A stretch of 64,000 bases of DNA from Bicyclus anynana (GCF_947172395.1 NC_069105.1:3410001-3474000); one strand, 5' to 3'; shown: positions 43,600-54,921, numbered from the stretch's first letter. The notes: generated from the sequence alone by a model not told the origin. Numbers and translations: made by a program.

Positions 43600-44435
43600 C
43601 ATCATCATCATTATCAACCCATATTCGGCGCACTGCTGAGCTCGAGCCTCCTCTCAGAATTAAAGGGCTTAGGCCAATAGTCCATCACGCTGGCCCAGTG
43701 TGGATTGGCAGACTTCATACACGCAGAGAATTAAGAGGGTGCGATTACAGAGCGAAAGAAAAATAATTTCTTATCAAAGATAAACTTAGTTAAGTTTTTA
43801 CAAGAAACTTCTCCTTAGATAACAAATCTCAGTAGATTAAAGATTATTTTCTTCACAAACTGCCCAACTACTAAATGAGTATTGCTTAACTTTCCACAAT
43901 ATCTGGTATCTTAATTAGTTTTTAAGTATCGTCAAAGTTAAGTGTTGTAAGTTTGGTTTAGTTCGGCCGTTAAACAAACTGCCTCGTGGCAGATGGTCCT
44001 TACTGCTTTGAACCTTTCATTATGTTTAGGATTAAACAGAGATTTGGATAATTTGTGTTAACTTGACGATCTTATTAATTAATAAGCTTTGATGGCTCCT
44101 TGATTAAGAGCTCAAATCTTAGATTAAATGAGAATTTTAGGATACGCTACATAAGTGTGGCCTTATCTACAAATTTAAATTCACATAGCGAGCTATGGAG
44201 AGGGTTAGTAGGATTAGGAGTCCAAAATCCGGAATGAGGAAATCTGTAGGAGAACTACATATGTATGTATGTCAAGGTTTGCTCACGATGTTTTTCCTTC
44301 ACCGTTTGAGAAACGTGATATTTAATTTCTTAAAATGAACACAACTGAAAAGTTGGAGGTGCATGCCCCGGACCGGATTCGAACGCACACTCTCCGGAAT
44401 CGAAGGCAGAAGTCATAACCACTGGGCTAACACGG
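43600..44435 (-). mobile_element. SINE B in two parts, 530 bp apart
   Basis: 43600-43737 (tail side, to cgcagagaattaaga) and 44268-44435 (head side, from gtttgctcacgatg to gggctaacacgg) together make nearly one whole SINE B in register. The 530 bp between carry no clear element; a decayed RTE-like patch lies at 44195-44250 (gagctatggagagggttagt). Confidence 0.65.
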
Positions 44436-44715
44436 CTTATAAAGGCAAATATAGGATGAATTAACTAGCTAATTAATTAAAGCATCACGTTTAGTATAAA
44501 CACTAATTACCACAAAACAAAACAGTAGAGAAGTTTCAGAGAGCCTTGAGAACCATATCTGTCTATAATCTGTCTATTCAGCCAAACGGGACGACAAGAC
44601 TTAAAACAAGCACCAAACTTCCTCGACCATTAAAATACTAATTTGTTCTAAATTATGAAAATCAGTTCTTATATCTTGCAAATATATTAAAGGAAAATTA
44701 TATAAAAATTCCATC

Positions 44716-44922
44716 ACACATCATTGAGAACCTATGTTCGGCTCACTGTTGAGCACGAGTCTCTTCTGAAACTGAGAGGGGTTAGACTAATAATTCACCA
44801 CGCTGGCCTAATTGGCAGACTTCACACACCTAGAGAACTAAGAAAAGTCAGTATTTCTTAAAATGCACACAACTGAAAAGTTGAAGGTGCATGCCCTGGA
44901 CCGGATTCGAACTGAGCTACAT
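44716..44922 (-). mobile_element. SINE B with internal deletion
   Basis: cctatgttcggctcactgtt to ggaccggattcgaact; the cacgatg...gtttgagacacg part is deleted. Confidence 0.8.
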
Positions 44923-45408
44923 TAGCGCACGCATTATTGATGTTTTTTTTTCCGGAAATCCAACACTCCAATTTCGGAATGAAACTTACGTGTCTATAGT
45001 TTTTTTTCTCTTCGTCAGTGAACCAAACAAAAATGCTACTGTCTCAGTCTATGTCCATTTGAACACAGACATTTTCAATACAACGTACAGTTTAATACGA
45101 GGACCATAAATTCAAAATGGCTGTCGTGTCGTAAAATTTAACTTCTCCAAGTTATAACATGTTCCGCTGAAGGTATTTCATACATATAACGTCGTCTGAG
45201 CAATAAATTTGATACGAAAACATAATATACGCTTTAAAGTATTGGAATGAGCGTTTCTTTTAGAAACGGGTGCCTTATATCACTGGGTATGATAGCATTG
45301 GGGCCACGAAACGGTCGATTTTACACATAAATAATTCACATGAGAAAGAAAACACGTAATCAAAAAATATGAAAAAAAAAAAAATTTCAATTAGGCTTGT
45401 TTACCAGT
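44923..45408. other. Unassigned DNA
   Basis: Nothing recognised. Confidence 0.45.
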
Positions 45409-45535
45409 GTGCCTAGTGGGACTTTTCAATATTTTCTTAACATTTAAACAGTTGTGCAGTAGTGACACTAGATGGCGCTGTTTCTATTCCTTAGAAATTG
45501 GCGTTTACGTTAACGCGATAGTAACAGTATCAAAC
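45409..45535. mobile_element. Fold-back MITE, copy 1
   Basis: tagtgggacttttcaatatt, agttgtgcagtagtgacact, agatggcgctgttt and ccttagaaattggcgtttac match, in opposite orientation, the element at 61294-61440. The left arm is partly deleted. Confidence 0.6.
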
Positions 45536-46225
45536 TGCCATTGGGCCCTCTGAACTTTCAAAACGTCAAGTTTGTATCTATGAAGACTCTACCACCGGTT
45601 CGGAACGCAGGTTCTACGGAGAAGACCCGGCAATAAACTCAAGAGATGTTTTTTTTAAATCATACATTATTATAATTTACCATTGTTAAAATCAATACAA
45701 CTTCTTTTAATTTTACTTCTTGTGAAGATAGAAGCTGATTCAAAGACCTCGAAACATATTTATCATTAAGGAATTCATCAATTGTGTAATAATCTCACTA
45801 TACAAGTGCTTGTATAAAAATGTCCCTTAGACATTTTTGTCACACTTGTACAGAAGCTTGTGTTTTATGAATTGCTTGATGATTTATGCCTTGTTAGTCC
45901 AACGGTAAAGTGTAGCTTCGGGACGTAGAAATATCTTTCCTTCTATCGCAACACAAAAAGAACGATAATTTCGCTACTGGTCGACAATATGTCTTCTCTT
46001 GTAATGAGAAATCTCGTGGCTCACATCTTTAGCTGTAGGTTAAACGAATGCGTCACGAGATCTTCAGTGGACAGACAGTGGACTTCATGATCCAAATTCG
46101 GGCTGTGAATTTTGTAATTAAGAAGTTCTCAGTAACACACTGGAGCTGGGAACATGTCGTCTCTCATTTATTTATTACTTCTTTTTTTAAAATTTTTAAC
46201 AATATAAGTATAAAATACAAAACAT
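45536..46225. other. Unassigned DNA
   Basis: Nothing recognised. Confidence 0.45.
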
Positions 46226-46667
46226 TATTAAAAATTTATAAAAAAAACCCTCCCGCTGCGGGACATTTGAGTACCCAAGCAACCGGTGGTCAGGGCTCCA
46301 GAGTGAGGAACCTCCTCACAATAAGCGCCGTCTCAAGAATCACTGCCTTTTGTATCCGACTCTTGATCCAACAGTTAAGCGAAAGCTTCTTAAGGTGTTG
46401 GTCGAAGATTTTCGCTTTAAGACCATTGACTGAAACAACTATCGGAACAATAATAGTTGACTCAACATTCCACATGGCGGTAATCTCGTGAGCAAGGTCC
46501 AAGTATTTTGATACTTTTTCCTTTTCGACTTTAACCAGATTATCGTCATGTGGAACAGTAATATCAACAATTATTGCACGACGCACTGACCGATCGACTA
46601 GCACTATATCAGGTCTATTGGCTACAATATACCTGTCAGTGATAATCGTTCGGTCCCAGTAGAGCAA
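46226..46667 (-). pseudogene. R2/R4-like retrotransposon endonuclease domain
   Basis: The minus frame 46667-46290 reads LYWDRTIITDRYIVANRPDI, VLVDRSVRRAIIVDITVPHD, KYLDLAHEITAMWNVES, IIVPIVVSVNGLKAK and ends IVRRFLTLEP before a stop. RPD followed by about 14 residues and a V-D-I-T-V-P-H-D motif is the mark of the restriction-enzyme-like endonuclease at the C-terminus of R2/R4-group non-LTR elements (known family feature). In such elements this domain nicks the insertion site. Only this last domain and the 3' UTR to ~46226 remain; a stop lies in frame just upstream of the start. Confidence 0.75.
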
Positions 46668-46952
46668 TGCACTGCTATTTTCCCCACTTTTTTATCTGTC
46701 ATTTATCCCCACATCTGTCATTTACAATTTTGCACCCGGTCATAGTTATTATAGTGATAGTTACAAGGTCAAACATTATTATTATCCGAAGGCATAAAAA
46801 ACAAACAAGGCTTTTTATGAAACAGCTTGTTGTATCAGAAATCAGGCACTACCATCGGTCCAAATGTTTCTTTGAACACGAGATGTCTTGGACTTAGAGC
46901 ACACATATATTTACTGTGCCTATAGACAAATTAGAAAAGAAAAAAGATAAAA

Positions 46953-47372
46953 GACTTGGTCGCTAACTATGGGCCTCATAAGAAGGCTCAGAGTCACACA
47001 GCGGGCGATGGAACGAGCTATGTTAGGAGTATCTTTGCGTGATCGAATCAGAAATGAGGAGATCCGCAGAAGAACCAAAGTCACAGACATAGCTCAACGA
47101 GTTGCGAAGCTGAAGTGGCAATGGGCGGGGCACATAGTTCGAAGAGCCGATGGACGTTGGGGTCCCAAAGTGCTGGAATGGCGACCCCGCACTAGTAAGC
47201 GCAGTGTTGGCCGACCCCCCACCAGGTGGACTGACGACATCAAGCGAGTCGCAGGGATTCGCTGGATGCAGGTGGCTCAGTATCGTGATGTTTGGAAGTC
47301 CTTACAAAAGGCCTATGTCCTGCAGTGGACGTCCATCGGCTGATATGATGATAATGATGATGATAGACAAAT
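46953..47372 (+). pseudogene. RTE 3' end, best-preserved copy
   Basis: The open frame 46969-47343 (124 codons) has MGLIRRLRVTQRAMERAML, LRDRIRNEEIRRRTKVTD, KLKWQWAGHIVRRADGRWGP, KRSVGRPPTRWTDDIKRVAG and WKSLQKAYVLQWTSIG. This is the C-terminal region of RTE-clade endonuclease-reverse transcriptases, after the polymerase core. It starts at tcgctaactatggg with no upstream coding sequence and ends in (ATG)n. Uninterrupted, so it is the youngest of these tails here, but it has no catalytic domain. Confidence 0.85.
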
Positions 47373-48674
47373 TGCTTGTGTCATCATTAGCGTATAAAAA
47401 GCTTGTACCTAGTTATTTATCGGTAAATTTCGTGGCCACAAAAAATGAAAAATGAACGCAAATATTTGCTTATTTCTTTGCGTTATGTAAAAGTGACATG
47501 CGCCGTGCATATTATCAAGGGGATATTAAAAAAACCGGCTAAGACCGTATCTTGCCACACTGACTAAGGTTCCGTACATAGAATATAAAGTTCCTTGAGG
47601 CATAATTAGTTCAGAGCAGGACAAACTTACTTTTGTTTCTCAGCAACATTGATATTTTAGTCTGAAGGATTTTGGCAGAATTACAGGATAATGAATCTTA
47701 AAGTTTATGCCTCAGGTAGGCGTATTTTGTGTAGTGTTCATCTTTAAAACAATTACATTAATAGATAAATAGTAAATTGTTTTGCAAGGGGCTAAAAAGA
47801 CATTCACAATGAATTTCTTAAAAAAATCAAATTATTCGCCGCCATATTTTTTTTAATTTTTTCTGCATACGCAGCTCGCAACGCAATTAAAGATCAATTT
47901 AAACATATATACGGATTCCACAGAAAAGAACGCTGCATTTAAATCCAATTTTTTTTTACTTTATGACCTCATATACAAGGGTAAATAATGGGTCTTTTTA
48001 GCCCCTTGTACTCGTATAACAATCTAGGTACTATTTTTTCGTCTTTCTGATAAGTATTAATTATGTTTCTTTTCACTAACTCTGTTCACTTTTGTTATTT
48101 TTTCCTATATTCCTTTGTTCGAAATATAAGTACCTAGATGTTTTCTATATGTATATTCTATATGTAGTAGTTATATATGTGAATGTGAAAATAAAATGTA
48201 TTTTTTAGTATTTCCTTTCGTGATACTTAAAACCGCTGCAGTTTGGTGTTATCTGTCAAAAGTTGTTTGGGAAAAAATTATTTGTTATTTAACAGTTTTA
48301 TATTATATTATTAAACTTTTGTAAACAAAAATTCTTTTACTGCGGAACCCTAAAAATGACCGCGGCCGCCTTCACCGCGACTTTAATAAATCTTTACAAA
48401 CACATTTACTACAATAACGCCAAAATGGCCGTCTTTTCGAGCGTTCTAGAGAAGCTCTTTAATATTTTAAGCAGTTATCCAATATTTTAAGACCCTTGCC
48501 TTTGCTGATAAGCACTTCTATGATAATCACCTCTATAAAAGCCTTAAAGCCTATATCCGAAATTGAGATGTTATTGCTTTAGGTGTCTGCAAAGTTTCAG
48601 AAGACTCATTATCTTTAGAGAGTTTTCCTAAATAGACTGAGAGTCAGCGTTAGCTAGACATACCGCATTTTATT
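47373..48674. other. Unassigned AT-rich DNA
   Basis: 1.3 kb with no recognised gene or repeat; candidate unique host DNA. Confidence 0.45.
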
Positions 48675-49690
48675 AACCGACTTCCAAAAAGGAGGAGGTT
48701 CTACGTTCGGCTGTATGTATGTTTTTTTTTTTTTTTTTTTTTTTTTATGTATGTCCAGCGATAATTCCGTCAATTATGGACCGATTTGGAAAATTCTTTT
48801 TTTGTTTTGTAGGGTTTACTTCCAGGGTGGTCCCATTTTTTTCATGTCAGGATCTGATGATGGCATCCTGGAGAAATTGAGGGGAACTTTCGAAAGTTGT
48901 AGAGACGGCTAGTACGTTTGTTAGTGTTTCCATAAGGTATTTTAAACCACTACAACTTTATGAAGGTTTGGAGTTGGTCTGATGATGGAGCCGAAACACA
49001 GACGATGGAACTCGTCAAGGATTTACAGCAGTCACCTTTTGTTTGGGCTTGATTAATTTGTATTGATGAGTACTTTCCACCTATATGGGTTGTGACTGTA
49101 TTAAGGGTCTGGTGATGAAGACGAGGGACAGTGAAGAGAACTCCTCGACGGTTCACAGTAGCTACCTTGTGTTTGGACTTGATAAATTTGTATTGATGAG
49201 AACTTACGACCTAGATGGATTGTGACTGTATTAAGGGTCTGATGATGAAGACGAGGGACAGTGAAGAGAACTCCTCGACGGTTCACAGTAGCTACCTTGT
49301 GTTTGGACTTGATAAATTTGTATTGATGAGAACTTACCACCTAGATGGATTGTGACTGTATTAAGGGTCTAATGATGAAGACGAGGGACAGTGAAGAGAA
49401 CTCCCTCGACGGTTCACAGTAGCTACCTTGTGTTTGGACTTGATAAATTTGTATTGATGAGAACTTTCCACCTAGATGGATTGCGACTGTATTAAAGGTC
49501 TGGTGATGAAGACGAGGGACAGTGAAGAGAACTCCTCGACGGTTCACAGTAGCTACCTTGTGTTTGGACTTGATAAATTTGTATTGATGAAAACTTTCCA
49601 CCTAGAAGGATTGTGACTGTATTAAGGGTCTGGTGATGAAGACGAGGGACAGTAAAGAGAACTCCTCGACGGAGATAGGTTGTGACTGTA
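48675..49690 (-). repeat. Repeat Q, long reverse copy
   Basis: Left end ttaaccgacttccaaaaagg + aggagg is the reverse of the right end of the 10321 copy. A 25-T run (48722-48746) and a minisatellite (48961-49690) expand the middle. The opposite end of the family lies in the inverted repeat at 49731. Confidence 0.6.
48961..49690. repeat. 130-bp minisatellite, about 5.5 units
   Basis: The anchor tgtgactgta starts at 49091, 49221, 49351, 49482 (tgcgactgta), 49612 and 49681, giving 130-131-bp units; the first unit (48961) is diverged and the last is cut to 69 bp. Inner units are nearly identical. The minus-strand open frames here (48950-49695) are a by-product. Confidence 0.95.
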
Positions 49691-49730
49691 CACACGCAGT
49701 GGGTATGCTAACACTAAAAATAAAAAAATA

Positions 49731-50053
49731 AAAATTTTAATAAAAAAAATTCAACCGACTTCCAACTCAAAAATTAACCTAAACTAAAAAGCAAAAAATA
49801 ACATCTTACCTATGTGCTACCTTCTGATCAATTTGAAGGCGGTGCCAATTCAGTGTCATGTTTTAATTAAAGCCGTTTCTGAAAGAACCACAGAAATTTT
49901 GTAACTTAAAAGGCTTGAATTAAAACATCACTGGCTTGGCACCGCCTTCAAATTGATCAGAAGGTAGCACATAGGTAAGATGTTATTTTTTGCTTTTTAG
50001 TTTAGGTTAATTTTTGAGTTGGAAGTCGGTTGAATTTTTTTTATTAAAATTTT
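49731..50053. repeat. Perfect 118-bp inverted repeat
   Basis: 49731-49848 and 49936-50053 are exact reverse complements by my reading. The 87-bp spacer is itself partly self-complementary (gtcatgttttaattaaagcc / ggcttgaattaaaacatcac). Each arm is the attttaat + caaccgactt end of repeat Q. Confidence 0.95.
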
Positions 50054-50086
50054 AGATTTTATACTGTTTAATATGTCACTAAGAGT

Positions 50087-50302
50087 CACGTGATAGCCCA
50101 GTGGATATGACCTCTACCTCCGATTCCGGAGGGTGTGGGTTCGAATCCGGTCCGGGGCATGCACCTCCAACTTTTCAGTTGTGTGCATTTTAAGTAATTA
50201 AATATCACGTGTCTCAAACGGTGAAGGAAAACATCGTAAAGAAACCTGCATACCAGAGAATTTTCTTAATTCTCTGCGTGTGTGAAGTCTGCCAATCAGT
50301 CT
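50087..50302 (+). mobile_element. SINE B, head and body
   Basis: gtgatagcccagtggatatg, gtgggttcgaatccggtccg, cacgtgtctcaaacggtgaa, to gtgaagtctgccaatcag. Confidence 0.85.
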
Positions 50303-50344
50303 GTTTAGAAACTCACATGGCCGCAGCATTTTTTTATATATTTA

Positions 50345-50402
50345 TTTTTAAAATCCGAAAGCGCGTTTGGAACCCTCGTAACTTTAATTTTTAAGTTTTC
50401 GA
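50345..50402 (+). repeat. Repeat H fragment
   Basis: gcgcgtttggaaccctcgta + actttaatttttaagtttt recurs at 53241 (gtgcgtttaggaccctcgta). Unclassified. Confidence 0.5.
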
Positions 50403-50529
50403 CGAATTATTATCACCATTATCTAATAATATTGTTATTTACCTGACTTTTCGAATGTGCTTTTAAGAGACGAAAATCTTAGCAATCTATGGATTCACCG
50501 TGCGTTTGCCGGGTCCATCGCGTGGTAGA

Positions 50530-50670
50530 AAGAAAATACAGGATGTAGGGTTAAGGAATTCCTTGATGATCGATCAACACTCCCCGTTCTCTGCTCGTGT
50601 TGTTCTCCCTGCCTAGCCAGATTTGGTAAGATCTTATTAGATCAGCTTTGGATACCCGTTCTAATATAGA
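50530..50670 (+). repeat. Repeat G, copy 1 (LTR-like)
   Basis: aggatgtagggttaaggaat, aacactccccgttctctgct and acccgttctaatatagaac align with the reverse complement of 58437-58580. It starts TGTAGGG after a purine-rich stretch, so an LTR is possible, but no pol sequence is proved. Confidence 0.5.
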
Positions 50671-51029
50671 ACTAGCTATTCGGCCTATATAACGCTCTTT
50701 AAGCACGTTATAGAGAGATTTAGCTGGTAATCCTCTCGCACCTTATTCTAAAAATGACTAACGATTTAGCCATTTTTAGTTAGTTCATTTGTTAGGTCAT
50801 AATATTTATTCACTTAGGTACTGTGTTTTTGAGCGTATCAAAGGTGTTGACTTTGAAGCCGCATAAGCTAGCCACTAGACCATGGTAAAGACTGATCCTT
50901 TGGCAATTTGGACTATTAAGTTTCGATACATATTTTGGCATTCGGCGACATTACAAAATGAACTTTGTCTAAACAACAAGATGGCGTCCACGTGTCTGCG
51001 ATATCGAAAACAAGTTGAAACATGTTCAG
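50671..51029. other. Unassigned DNA
   Basis: Nothing recognised. Confidence 0.45.
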
Positions 51030-51039
51030 ACCTGCAACT

Positions 51040-51755
51040 AGGGTTGCCAGGTCGCCGTAATTAAAAGCCGGACAGTTCAGCCAGTTTGGCCTGAAAGGGG
51101 AATGTCCATCCCCGACCCAGGCCTTCCCTAACCACCCGGCAATTTACTTATATCTAAAAAAATCTTGATAATTCTACTTTAATAATGAAATCATTACTTA
51201 CTTTATCAAAAAAAGTTTTTTGACATTTTTAATTCATCTTTAATTTGTCCACAACGGGATAAGCTAAGATCGGTCTTATCCCCGTTTACAGCCTGAGTTT
51301 TGCGATATTTTTTGAAGACTTTTGATGGGTTTGTTTGTTCGTTTTCTTGTTTGTTAAGTTTAATAACATAAAAAAATAACACAATAAAAATAGTACAGCT
51401 TCAAATGTTACTTCGCCGCTTTGGTACACTAACATTTTGCCCTAGAGTGATGAAAAAATGCATTTTTCTTCAAGAAACATACTTCTATTAAGCCAATTAT
51501 TTAACCAGATCCTTATTTATACATCATATTATCATCACCATATACATTTATACGGGGGTATACCTGGGTTCTCTGGACCGACGTTGTATGGACCGGTCCC
51601 CTTTAGGTAAAAAAGCCGGACAGCCTACATTATTAGACGCACTAGTCGTTTGCTAAATGTAAAGCCTAACAAAAGCCGGACACCGTTTATTTCGGCCGGA
51701 CACGGATTAAGAATGCCTAACTATGTCCGGCTTTTTCCGGACACCTGGCAACACT
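51040..51755. mobile_element. 716-bp inverted-repeat DNA transposon, non-autonomous
   Basis: Ends agggttgccaggt and acctggcaacact are complementary (12 of 13). Just inside, both ends carry gccggac / gtccggc motifs, repeated several times near the right end. Flanked by the 10-bp acctgcaact on both sides (51030-51039, 51756-51765). No open frame of note. A 9-10-bp duplication fits Mutator-like transposons; the GTTGCCA-type end also occurs in hAT elements. Confidence 0.75.
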
Positions 51756-51940
51756 ACCTGCAACTTTAAACATATTACTTACTGAATATCGGCATTCTAC
51801 GTGTATATTGGGCCATTTTAGTTGTTGCTGTAACCAAAGATTTTAAAATAAAGACATGTCACTAGCGCGTCAAAACGGAGGCGAATAAAAGCAGCTACAT
51901 AATAAGTCTTATTTTAATTATGAGAGAGTTTAAAAAATTT

Positions 51941-52336
51941 TTAGGTATGAAGGTTTCCTTGCGATGTTTTTCCTTCACCGTTTGAGGCATGTAGCGCCGG
52001 CCCGAAGTAAATTTTAAAATGGAGTGAGATCCAATTATGGCGCCTCTCCTGTTTGCTCCTAATAACAAGCAGATACCCATTCCAAATGATGAGTGTAAAG
52101 TAAGAATGAAACGCGAAAATCTTAACTATACTCTGGGGTGACCAATTGAAAATCAGGTTTCAGTCAGGTCATTTCGGCGCTATGTGGGATTTGGCGTCTG
52201 GAGCGACTGCTCCGTTCGCCGTATGGACGGTGACTGCATGTGATACTTATTTATTTTAATGCACGTAATTTAAAAGTTTAAATCTACGCCCTTCGAATCA
52301 AAGGCCGAGGTTCTATCCATTAGGCTATCACAGCTT
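51941..52336 (-). mobile_element. SINE B interrupted by repeat F
   Basis: 51941-51992 (ggtatgaaggtttccttgcg to gaggcatgt) continues at 52236-52336 (gcatgtgatacttatttatt to ggctatcacagctt). The 6-bp gcatgt appears on both sides of the insert (51987-51992, 52236-52241). Confidence 0.75.
51993..52235 (+). repeat. Repeat F, intact copy
   Basis: 243 bp, agcgccggcccgaag to gtatggacggtgact. It matches the split copy at 26233-26955. No tRNA-like boxes and no A tail seen; class unknown. Confidence 0.75.
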
Positions 52337-52755
52337 CATCATCATCGTCATCATCATCATATCGGCCGATAGACATCCACTACTGGACATAGACCTTTTA
52401 TAGGGACTTTCAAACATGACGATCCTTAGCTGCCTTAATCCAGCGAATCCCTGCGACTCCCTTGAAATCGTCATTCCACCTGGTGGGGGGTTGACCAACA
52501 CTGCGCTTTCTGGTGCGGGGTCGCCATTTCAGCAACTTGGGGCCCTAATCCATCGGCTCTCCGAACTATGTACCCTGCCCATTGTCATTTAAGCTTCGCG
52601 ACACGTTGAGCTATGTCGGTCTTTAGTTCTTCTGCGGATCTCTCATTTCTGATTCGATCACGCATCGATTCGATACTCCTAGCATACCTCGTTCCATCGT
52701 CCGCTGTGTGACTCTGAGCCTTCTTATGAGGCACATAGTTAGCGACCATAGGTCA
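52337..52755 (-). pseudogene. RTE 3' end, long copy
   Basis: Minus-strand C-terminal region from (ATG)n tail to agttagcgacc (52750), sharing the recurrent 5' limit. Frameshifted and with several substitutions. Confidence 0.85.
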
Positions 52756-53935
52756 TCACTGGCAACACGTACTGTTTGAAGACCTTTGTCTTTAGGCACT
52801 GAGAAATTACGGATGAAAAGATATCGCTAAAGCTATCAGCTTATTTATTTTATTTACATTATAAGTAAAAACAACAATGAACCCATACAAAGGCCAAAAG
52901 AACTACAGTATGCTTTGTAGGCAGGTAGGTACCTAAATAAGGTTTGAATTAAAAAGCTGCTGAATAAAATATTTCGGGTACCGGCTGACCCTTTGTAATT
53001 TTCCCACAAGAGTAGCAAAGCCTACGTATAGTTGTAACAGAGTATAATGTGATAATATCTCCTTCAGTGGGTTCTTTAATAATAATTAAATATTCATAAG
53101 TAGATACATTTTAGAAAAGTAATTAAAAATGCTATTAATTTGTCGTCTTCACCTATATTGTAATAACATATTGCTATGTACCAAAAATGTAAGTGATAAC
53201 AAAAAAATAAACAGAGTGTTTTGAAGACTCTTCTCAAACCACGGTGCGTTTAGGACCCTCGTAACTTGAATTTAAGTTTTGGAGTTTTTTAGTATAAAAT
53301 GCAGAGAATGTAAATAAAAAATAAATGAAATATGCTTAATTTGTGGGCAGTGATTAAAATGGTCCGATAATGCTGATGACCTATTGGACTATTGACGCTC
53401 CATGCATTGGATGAATGCCAGTGGAAAACGACTCTAAAATTTTATTATTTTTGAAAAATATTGTATTACGTAACACATGACACTACATCATCGCAACCAC
53501 CAAATTGAAAATGGAAAATCGTATGACAAAAGATACGTGCGACATGGAAAATATTACTGCTGTTTGCACATTACCATTACAACCGCGAGGAAACTATCGC
53601 AGCGGTTTATCGTCGTCTACATCAACCTGTCCTTGAGCTTTAATCTCTAATTTCATTATAACGTAAACGTTTGCATAGATTGTAATGAAATACATTCTAC
53701 AATAAAATAACAACCGTAGAGTGGAAACTCCGGCTCTTCTGGGCAGAATTTGCTTTCCGTACCTGTGATACTAACCAGTGGTAAAATTTACTTTTCTAAT
53801 TAGTGATAAAGCAATAAGGCTGACTATAACTTTTACTTCTAAATCTAAACACAAAAAACTGGAAATTATAAAAGCACTAGGTACAGCCATAATAAATGAT
53901 CTTGAATTCACGTTGGAAAATAAATTACCTCAGAG
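52756..53935. other. Mostly unassigned; repeat H piece at 53241
   Basis: No gene recognised. 53236-53293 (gtgcgtttaggaccctcgta + acttgaatttaagtttt) is repeat H. Confidence 0.45.
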
Positions 53936-54322
53936 ACTTTTGTCTCAGCGGGTGATGGAACGAGGTTTGTTAGGAGTATCTCTGCGTGATCGAATCAGAA
54001 ATGAAGAGATCCGCTGATGAATCAAAGTTACCGACATAACTCAATGAGTTGGGAAGCTTAAGTGACAATGTTAGTTCGAAGAGCCGAAGGACGTTGGAGT
54101 CCCAAAGTGCTGAAATGGTGACCCCGCACTAGAAAGCATAATAAAAAGCATAAGTACTAGAAAGCATAATGTTGGTCGACCCCCCACCAGGTGGACTGAC
54201 GACATCAAGTGAGTTGCAGGGATTCGCTGGATGCAAGCGGCTCAGTATCGTGATGTTTAGAAGTCCCTACAAAAGGCCTTTGTCCTGCAGTGGACGTCCA
54301 TCGGCTGATATGATGATGATGA
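53936..54322 (+). pseudogene. RTE 3' end with internal duplication
   Basis: Starts ctcagcgggtgatggaacga and ends catcggctgatatgatgatg. It has a stop after agatccgc (TGA at 54015), a deletion near 54067, and a 27-bp tandem duplication of actagaaagcata at 54128/54155. Confidence 0.8.
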
Positions 54323-54805
54323 GAGACTTTTGGCCGAATTAGAGGGAAATATTAGTCAATAGTCAGGTCACTTGTTACATACACATACATTAATTCGAAA
54401 CGCATCTGCGATCCATTTTACAATGTGCGACTAACGTAAAAGAACCTATAGCACCTAAAACCATTAAAAATGTTACTAACACACCATAGTAGCATTTTTT
54501 CATAACAGATTAAAAATAACCGTCGTAAATAACTGATATCGGGGCCGGTGACAGCGCATCAAAATGATGTTTGCTTTGATTAATGAAATTTTATTTTTAA
54601 CGCTTTTGTACGAGCAGTGGGATTAGATTTTTGATTATTTTTCTGATGTTACGAGTAAGGTTCACGATTTGGAATAAGTCACGGAATGGAATGCTTTTAA
54701 AAAGTCAGCTGATATTCACTTTTTTTAAGTGATAACTTCTTACGAAAGGGTAAACTGGTTCGTAACGTAACGCGTTACTTCGTTACTCCTCTACGTTACA
54801 TTTTG
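54323..54805. other. Unassigned DNA
   Basis: Nothing recognised. Confidence 0.45.
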
Positions 54806-54921
54806 ACAGCCTCCGTGGCATAGCTGTAAGCGCGGTGGATTTACAAGACAGAGGTCCTGGGTTCGATCTCCGGCTGGGCCGATTGAGGTTTTATTATTTC
54901 GTCCAGGTTGGGCTGGTAGCT
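54806..54921 (+). mobile_element. SINE A, head only
   Basis: gacagcctccgtggcatagc, ggtcctgggttcgatctccg, gtccaggttgggctggtagc; breaks into a retrotransposon fragment. Confidence 0.8.

Noticed and set aside
46048..46491. 147-codon plus-strand frame
   Set aside because: Antisense shadow of the R2/R4-like endonuclease remnant on the minus strand.
48961..49690. CRISPR-like array
   Set aside because: Units of 130 bp repeat as a whole with no variable spacers; it is a minisatellite in a eukaryotic genome.
48950..49695. Four overlapping minus-strand frames with repeated peptides (VPRLHHQTLNTV)
   Set aside because: They are shadows of the 130-bp minisatellite; they overlap each other, are frame-shifted between units and have no start context.
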